Source of the DNA: an uncultured Lachnospiraceae bacterium
GTDB taxonomy: Bacteria; Bacillota; Clostridia; Lachnospirales; Lachnospiraceae
DNA: 9,468 bases
Direction: 5' to 3'
NCBI GenBank assembly: GCA_905236365.1
Contig: CAJOPP010000070.1
Coordinates: forward strand, 1 to 9,468
Of this stretch, positions 5,244-9,468 are shown one piece after another (the stretch's first letter is position 1; the number at the start of each line of letters is the position of its first letter). The translations under genes were made by a program, and so were the position numbers. The notes under the pieces were generated by a model. That model made no database searches, was not told where the DNA came from, and worked only from the letters and a program-made list of their open reading frames with translations.

Positions 5244-5915
5244 ATGAATATGAATACAAGAAACAAAGAAAAAGCACTTGTGGTATTCAGCGGTGGACAG
5301 GATAGCACAACTTGTCTGTTATGGGCGTTAAAACGATATAAAGAAGTTATTGCGGTTTCCTTTGATTACGGACAAAGACATAAAGCAGAGCTTGATTGTG
5401 CAAAAGAAATTACGGAAAAATTAGGGGTTGAATGGCACGTGCTGGATATGTCTTTGTTAAACCAGCTGGCACCGAATTCATTGACAAGAGCAGAGATTGT
5501 AGTGGATGAAAATGCACCGGAAGAAGGAACGCCGAATAGTGTGGTAGATGGAAGAAATATGTTATTTTTAACTTTTGCGGCGGTGTTTGCAAAGCAAAGA
5601 GGAATTACGGATCTGATTACAGGGGTTTCCCAAAGTGACTTTTCAGGATATCCGGATTGTAGAGATGTTTTTATAAAATCCCTTAATGCGACATTAAATC
5701 TGGCTATGGATACAACATTTTGTATTGAAACTCCTCTTATGTGGATTGACAAAGCAGATACATGGAAATTAGCCCGGGATCTGGATGGTTTGGAACTTGT
5801 TCGGGACATGACATTGACCTGTTACAACGGAGTAAAAGGAGATGGATGTGGTCGTTGTCCAAGTTGTAAGCTTAGAAAACAGGGTTATGAAGAATTTCTT
5901 GCCAGATATAGGTAA
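5244..5915 (+). CDS. queC: 7-cyano-7-deazaguanine synthase (preQ0 synthase)
   Basis: Makes preQ0 from 7-carboxy-7-deazaguanine, ammonia and ATP, the last step of the pathway in this cluster. The 223-residue protein has the PP-loop ATP pyrophosphatase motif SGGQDST at 16-22 and DYGQRH at 41-46. The zinc site of four cysteines is C193, C202, C205 and C208 in CYNGVKGDGCGRCPSC. GVSQSDFSGYPDCR at 127-140 is a strong QueC signature. Length matches the family. ATG 5244 follows AGGAGA (5231-5236) by 7 bases; an ATG two codons later (5250) is possible but less likely. It lies 123 bases after folE, a gap with repeats and perhaps its own regulation. The product feeds QueF and tRNA exchange genes not seen here. 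Confidence 0.96.
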   Translation: MNMNTRNKEKALVVFSGGQDSTTCLLWALKRYKEVIAVSFDYGQRHKAELDCAKEITEKLGVEWHVLDMSLLNQLAPNSLTRAEIVVDENAPEEGTPNSVVDGRNMLFLTFAAVFAKQRGITDLITGVSQSDFSGYPDCRDVFIKSLNATLNLAMDTTFCIETPLMWIDKADTWKLARDLDGLELVRDMTLTCYNGVKGDGCGRCPSCKLRKQGYEEFLARYR

Positions 5916-5928
5916 AGTAGGGTATAAT
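5899..5928 (+). promoter_or_regulatory. Candidate sigma-A promoter for galE
   Basis: TTGCCA (5899-5904) and TATAAT (5923-5928) are 18 bases apart: five of six and six of six matches to consensus. The -35 lies in the last codons of queC. Transcription would start near 5935, leaving a leader of about 155 bases before galE. It likely makes galE independent of the que cluster. Confidence 0.55.
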
Positions 5929-5966
5929 AACTTTTATATATGTAAAACTGATACACGAAATGCATG

Positions 5967-6035
5967 TGCCATTATTGCAGAATCGGATGGCAGTCAAATA
6001 TGAAGTATTTCTCAAATGCCAATGAAGACCTGGCA
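5967..6035 (+). other. Two related hairpins in the galE leader
   Basis: TGCCAT (5967-5972) can pair with ATGGCA (5987-5992), and TGCCA (6017-6021) with TGGCA (6031-6035). The two stems share the same 5-bp core. They lie in the putative 155-base galE leader. This could be chance, a pair of operator half-sites or an RNA element; no known riboswitch is recognised. Confidence 0.35.
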
Positions 6036-6075
6036 GGGAATGTTGAAGGCAGTGTGTGTCACTAACTTATTATTT

Positions 6076-6083
6076 AGGAGGAG
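6076..6083 (+). promoter_or_regulatory. Ribosome binding site deciding the galE start
   Basis: AGGAGGAG lies 8 bases before ATG 6092. It is a near-perfect site and selects ATG 6092 over the in-frame GTG at 6056, which lies upstream of the box and adds 12 residues the family lacks. Confidence 0.75.
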
Positions 6084-6091
6084 AAAAGATT

Positions 6092-7111
6092 ATGACAATA
6101 CTTGTAACGGGAGGAGCTGGTTTTATTGCCAGCCATACCAATGTTGAATTATTAGAGGAGGGGTATGATGTTATCGTGATGGATAATCTTTGCAATTCCA
6201 GCAGGGAATCCATTGCAAGGGTAGAAATGATAACTGGTAAAAAAATTAAGTTTTATGAAGCTGATATGAGAGACTTATCCAGCTTAGAGAAGATATTTTC
6301 AGAAAATAAGATTGATGTGATCATTCATTTTGCAGGTCTTAAGGCAGTTGGTGAGTCGTGTGAGAAACCATATGAATATTATGATAATAACATAACAGGA
6401 ACGCTTAATATTATAAAGATGATGAAGCAGTATAATGTAAAGAAGATTGTTTTTTCGTCTTCTGCTACGGTCTATGGAGAACCGGAGACGGTTCCGATTA
6501 CAGAGGATGCAAAGGTTGGAGGTGTGACGAACCCTTACGGAAGAACGAAGCTGATGTTAGAGGAGATTTTGTCGGACATTCATCAGGCAGATCCAGCTTT
6601 TGACATAGCGTTATTAAGATATTTCAATCCAATCGGAGCACATGAAAGTGGAATGATCGGGGAAGCTCCAAATGGTATTCCGAACAATCTGCTTCCGTAT
6701 GTAGCGAAAGTTGCAGCGGGTGTACTGGAGAAAGTCAATGTATTTGGAGATGATTATCCGACACCGGACGGTACGGGGGTAAGAGATTATATTCATGTAG
6801 TGGATTTGGCAAAAGGACATGTATGTGCTGTTAAGAAGCTAATGGAGCATCCGGGACTGGTGGTATACAATTTGGGAACAGGAATTGGATATTCGGTATT
6901 AGAGATTATTCATAACTTTGAAAAAGCATGCGGAAAAGAAATTCCATATGTGATTGCACCAAGACGTGCCGGTGATATTCCGACCTGTTATTCGGATCCT
7001 TCAAAAGCAGAGAAGGAACTGGGATGGAAGGCACAGTATGGAATTGATAAGATGTGCGAAGATGCATGGAGATGGCAGTCACAGAATCCAAATGGATACG
7101 AAAGTAAATAA
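6092..7111 (+). CDS. galE: UDP-glucose 4-epimerase
   Basis: Interconverts UDP-glucose and UDP-galactose with bound NAD, in galactose use and supply of galactose for envelope glycans. From ATG 6092 the protein has 339 residues, nearly the E. coli length of 338, and the catalytic residues fall at the same numbers: S124 in SSSATVYG and the YxxxK pair Y149 and K153 in YGRTK. The dinucleotide-binding loop TGGAGFIASHT is at 6-16; the third glycine of the usual GxxGxxG is Ala13. NPYG at 147-150 and RYFNP in the middle are extended-SDR epimerase features. No galK or galT is adjacent, which fits a biosynthetic role. The next gene is 51 bases downstream without an obvious terminator, so co-transcription with the lipid kinase is possible. 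Confidence 0.95.
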   Translation: MTILVTGGAGFIASHTNVELLEEGYDVIVMDNLCNSSRESIARVEMITGKKIKFYEADMRDLSSLEKIFSENKIDVIIHFAGLKAVGESCEKPYEYYDNNITGTLNIIKMMKQYNVKKIVFSSSATVYGEPETVPITEDAKVGGVTNPYGRTKLMLEEILSDIHQADPAFDIALLRYFNPIGAHESGMIGEAPNGIPNNLLPYVAKVAAGVLEKVNVFGDDYPTPDGTGVRDYIHVVDLAKGHVCAVKKLMEHPGLVVYNLGTGIGYSVLEIIHNFEKACGKEIPYVIAPRRAGDIPTCYSDPSKAEKELGWKAQYGIDKMCEDAWRWQSQNPNGYESK

Positions 7112-7154
7112 GCAGGGTAGAGCATTTTAAGAATCTCACCGATCATTAGTTGTT

Positions 7155-7160
7155 AGGAGG
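7155..7160 (+). promoter_or_regulatory. Ribosome binding site of the lipid kinase, unusual spacing
   Basis: AGGAGG is perfect but only 2 bases before ATG 7163, and 11 bases before the in-frame GTG at 7172. Neither is the ideal 5 to 9. The GTG start would give a protein beginning with M-KNLLFIVNPSAGK, a usual beginning for the family. The start is therefore uncertain by three codons. Confidence 0.6.
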
Positions 7161-7162
7161 AT

Positions 7163-8056
7163 ATGAACGGGGTGAAAAATTTATTGTTTATTGTAAACCC
7201 GTCTGCCGGGAAAAAACATGTGAAGGGGAAACTGTTTGATATTGTTGATCTGTTTGTGAAAGCGGATTATAATGTCAGGGTTTATCCGACTCAGGCAAAG
7301 GAGGATGCGACACGGCTCGTAAGTCAGGAGGGCTGGCTTTATGATCTCATTGTTTGTGCCGGTGGTGATGGCACATTAGATGAGGTAGTGACCGGCTGCA
7401 TGAAATGTGGATGTGATACCCCAATCGGATATATTCCCTGTGGAACGACCAACGATTTTGCAAGAAGTCTGGGAATTCCAAAGGATCCAATTCGGGCAGC
7501 AAAGCGTATTATAAAATATCAGCCGGCACCGATTGATGTTGGTTCATTTAATGGAGATTATTTTATCTATGTGGCAGCTTTTGGTGCTTTTACCGATGTT
7601 ACTTACACGACGCCGCAGGAGTATAAGAATCATTTGGGACATATGGCGTATGTGATAGAAGGAATAAAGAGTCTTCCGAATCTTACGTCATACCATTTGA
7701 AGGTTTCCTATGATAATAATGTGATAGAGGATGATTTCTTTATAGGAATGATCACCAATTCTCTGACTGTGGGAGGATTTCAAAGTCCAAATGGTAAAAT
7801 TGCAGAATTTGATGACGGGATGTATGAAGTACTGCTTGTGAAATATCCGACAAATCCACTTGATTTGCAGGCAACGCTAACCGCCTATCTGGGAGGAGAA
7901 GTCAATCCGGAATATATGTATCAGTTTAAAACAGAACGGGTTGTCATTGAGAGTCCGGAGGAAATTACATGGACGTTGGATGGTGAATACGGAGGCAGTT
8001 TTACATATGCAGAAGTGGTGAATTTAAAGCATGCATTGAATATTATAAAAAAATAA
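7163..8056 (+). CDS. Diacylglycerol/lipid kinase family protein
   Basis: A soluble lipid kinase of the DgkB/YegS type, which phosphorylates diacylglycerol or a related lipid at the membrane surface and returns it to phospholipid synthesis. Of 297 residues, the N-terminal catalytic domain shows IVNPSAGKK at 10-18, the nucleotide-binding GGDGT at 67-71 with DEVVTG after it, and PCGTTNDFARSLG at 92-104. The C-terminal sandwich domain has D125 (IDVGSFNG), FDDGMYEVLLV at 216-226 and the DGE motif at 273-275, which carry family active-site acids. The exact substrate cannot be told from sequence; a dgkB symbol would be a guess. Start may be ATG 7163 or GTG 7172. It lies between galE and glmM with short gaps (51 and 34 bases), consistent with an envelope-precursor operon. 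Confidence 0.92.
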   Translation: MNGVKNLLFIVNPSAGKKHVKGKLFDIVDLFVKADYNVRVYPTQAKEDATRLVSQEGWLYDLIVCAGGDGTLDEVVTGCMKCGCDTPIGYIPCGTTNDFARSLGIPKDPIRAAKRIIKYQPAPIDVGSFNGDYFIYVAAFGAFTDVTYTTPQEYKNHLGHMAYVIEGIKSLPNLTSYHLKVSYDNNVIEDDFFIGMITNSLTVGGFQSPNGKIAEFDDGMYEVLLVKYPTNPLDLQATLTAYLGGEVNPEYMYQFKTERVVIESPEEITWTLDGEYGGSFTYAEVVNLKHALNIIKK

Positions 8057-8090
8057 GTTTTTATAGCAATATAGAAAGTCGAGGAAAAAA

Positions 8091-9446
8091 ATGGGCAAAT
8101 ATTTTGGAACAGATGGATTTCGTGGAGAAGCAAATGTAGATTTAACGGTGGAACATGCATATAAGGTAGGAAGATATTTAGGCTACTATTATGGTAAGAA
8201 TCATGAAGATGGGAAGGCCAGTGTTGTAATTGGCAAAGACACAAGACGTTCTTCATATATGTTTGAGTATTCATTAGTGGCAGGATTGACAGCCAGTGGT
8301 GCGGATGTATATCTGATGCATGTTACTCCGACCCCAAGTGTATCGTATATTGTGCGCCTTGATGATTTTGATTGTGGAATCATGATTTCTGCAAGCCATA
8401 ATCCATATTACGATAACGGTATTAAAGTTATCAATGGACATGGGTACAAATTAGAGGCAGAAGTAGAAGCAGAGATTGAAGCATATATTGATGGGGAGAT
8501 TCCGGAAATTCCGTTTGCAAAGAAAGAAGCAATTGGCAGAACAATCGACTATGCAATGGGAAGAAATCGCTATATTGGTTATCTTATGACATTAGCCACA
8601 CGTTCTTATAAGAAAAAGAGAGTGGGACTTGATTGTGCAAATGGTGCTGCGTCAACTGTTGCAAAAGCAGTTTTTGAAGCGTTAGGTGCAAAGACCTATG
8701 TAATCCATAATGATCCGGATGGAACGAATATCAATGATGGATGCGGTTCTACCCATATTGAACAACTGCAGCAATTGGTGAAAGAAAAGCATTTGGATAT
8801 TGGATTTGCATATGATGGAGATGCAGATCGTTGCCTGGCGGTAGATGAGAATGGAGAAGTGATTGATGGCGATAAGATTCTATATGCCTGTGGCTGTTAT
8901 CTGTCGGAAAGAGGAGAGCTGAATAATAATACAGTCGTTACAACAATTATGTCCAATCTCGGTCTCTATAAGGGTTTGGAGAAAAAAGGAATTTCTTATG
9001 AGAAAACTGCCGTGGGCGATAAATATGTATTTGAGAATATGATGGAAAACGATCATTCTTTAGGTGGCGAGCAAAGCGGACACATTATCTTTAGTAAATA
9101 TGCAACGACAGGAGATGGTGTTCTGACTTCTATCAAATTGATGGAAGTGATTTTAGAAAAGAAGGTTAATGCTTCTGAATTGTTCCGGGATTTGGAAATA
9201 TATCCACAGCTTCTGGAAAATGTACGGGTAAAGAGTAAACCGGAGACGAAAGCAGATCCGGATGTTATTGCAGCTGTAAAAAAAGTAGAAGATGCATTAG
9301 GGGAGAACGGAAGAATTATTCTCCGCGAAAGTGGGACGGAACCTGTGATTCGTGTTATGGTAGAGGCAACAACGGATGAACTATGCAAAAAATATGTAGA
9401 CGAAGTTGTTCAGGTGATCAGAGAGAAAGGACATGAAGTAAAATAA
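8091..9446 (+). CDS. glmM: Phosphoglucosamine mutase
   Basis: Interconverts glucosamine-6-phosphate and glucosamine-1-phosphate on the way to UDP-GlcNAc, the precursor of peptidoglycan and teichoic acids. The 451-residue protein begins MGKYFGTDGFRG, a GlmM hallmark. The phosphorylated serine is S102 in ISASHNPYYDNG, the same number as in E. coli GlmM. The magnesium loop is DGDADRC at 242-248, the sugar-binding loop GEQSGH at 326-331, and the phosphate-binding loop RESGTEPVIRVM at 412-423. This order and spacing fit GlmM rather than the phosphomannomutase class. ATG 8091 has a GAGG box about 6 bases upstream (8081-8084). It lies 34 bases after the lipid kinase, with no terminator between. The gene is complete; 22 bases of the window follow its stop and hold nothing I can identify. 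Confidence 0.94.
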   Translation: MGKYFGTDGFRGEANVDLTVEHAYKVGRYLGYYYGKNHEDGKASVVIGKDTRRSSYMFEYSLVAGLTASGADVYLMHVTPTPSVSYIVRLDDFDCGIMISASHNPYYDNGIKVINGHGYKLEAEVEAEIEAYIDGEIPEIPFAKKEAIGRTIDYAMGRNRYIGYLMTLATRSYKKKRVGLDCANGAASTVAKAVFEALGAKTYVIHNDPDGTNINDGCGSTHIEQLQQLVKEKHLDIGFAYDGDADRCLAVDENGEVIDGDKILYACGCYLSERGELNNNTVVTTIMSNLGLYKGLEKKGISYEKTAVGDKYVFENMMENDHSLGGEQSGHIIFSKYATTGDGVLTSIKLMEVILEKKVNASELFRDLEIYPQLLENVRVKSKPETKADPDVIAAVKKVEDALGENGRIILRESGTEPVIRVMVEATTDELCKKYVDEVVQVIREKGHEVK

Positions 9447-9468
9447 TACGACGGATAAAAGCAAACGG

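Noticed and set aside
6056..6091. N-terminal extension of GalE from a GTG
   Set aside because: The AGGAGGAG site lies inside the extension and points to ATG 6092, and the ATG start gives the family length and catalytic numbering.
8036..8066. A promoter for glmM from TTGAAT and TTATAG
   Set aside because: The spacer is 19 bases and both boxes are weak; AT-rich sequence at a gene end gives such matches by chance.
1..9468. CRISPR array, insertion sequence, prophage, tRNA or a new multi-gene system
   Set aside because: No regularly spaced repeats, transposase, integrase, tRNA-like fold or unfamiliar gene block was seen; apart from the AP2-like fragment, every long gene belongs to a well-known family.

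Overview
The window reads as a chromosomal stretch from a low-GC Gram-positive anaerobe, most probably a member of the Lachnospiraceae or a close relative. This is inferred from AT-rich codon use, strong AGGAGG-type ribosome binding sites, a 3D-domain cell-wall protein with a Cys-rich TAYC motif, the long (495-residue) form of threonine synthase, and a partial AP2-like protein of a type I recall from gut Lachnospiraceae. No sequence search was possible, so the placement is an inference.

Layout. At the left edge a partial gene on the minus strand (1-327) runs off the window. It has a good ribosome binding site and resembles AP2-type DNA-binding proteins. A 242-base divergent region follows, with a near-consensus sigma-A promoter facing right and a short palindrome. 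All remaining genes are on the plus strand. They are a membrane-anchored 3D-domain cell-wall protein (570-1430); threonine synthase thrC (1501-2988), followed by a long hairpin; a four-gene preQ0 cluster queD-queE-folE-queC (3307-5915); UDP-glucose 4-epimerase galE (6092-7111); a soluble diacylglycerol/lipid kinase (7163-8056); and phosphoglucosamine mutase glmM (8091-9446).

How the genes work together. The centre is a complete route from GTP to preQ0, the 7-deazaguanine precursor of queuosine. FolE makes 7,8-dihydroneopterin triphosphate, QueD makes 6-carboxy-tetrahydropterin, QueE makes 7-carboxy-7-deazaguanine, and QueC makes preQ0. QueF and the tRNA-acting enzymes are not in the window. 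The right part supplies cell-envelope precursors: GalE for UDP-galactose, GlmM for glucosamine-1-phosphate and so UDP-GlcNAc, and a lipid kinase for phospholipid recycling. The 3D protein on the left is probably a peptidoglycan-acting or peptidoglycan-binding envelope protein.

I found no CRISPR array, insertion sequence, tRNA, rRNA or phage gene, and nothing that looks like a wholly new system. The gene content is mostly housekeeping. The items most worth a second look are non-coding: a 10-bp word shared by the queD leader and the folE-queC gap, a cluster of TTGCATT repeats in that gap, a perfect 13-bp tandem duplication across the folE stop codon, the structured leaders of queD and galE, and the palindrome in the divergent region beside the AP2-like gene.
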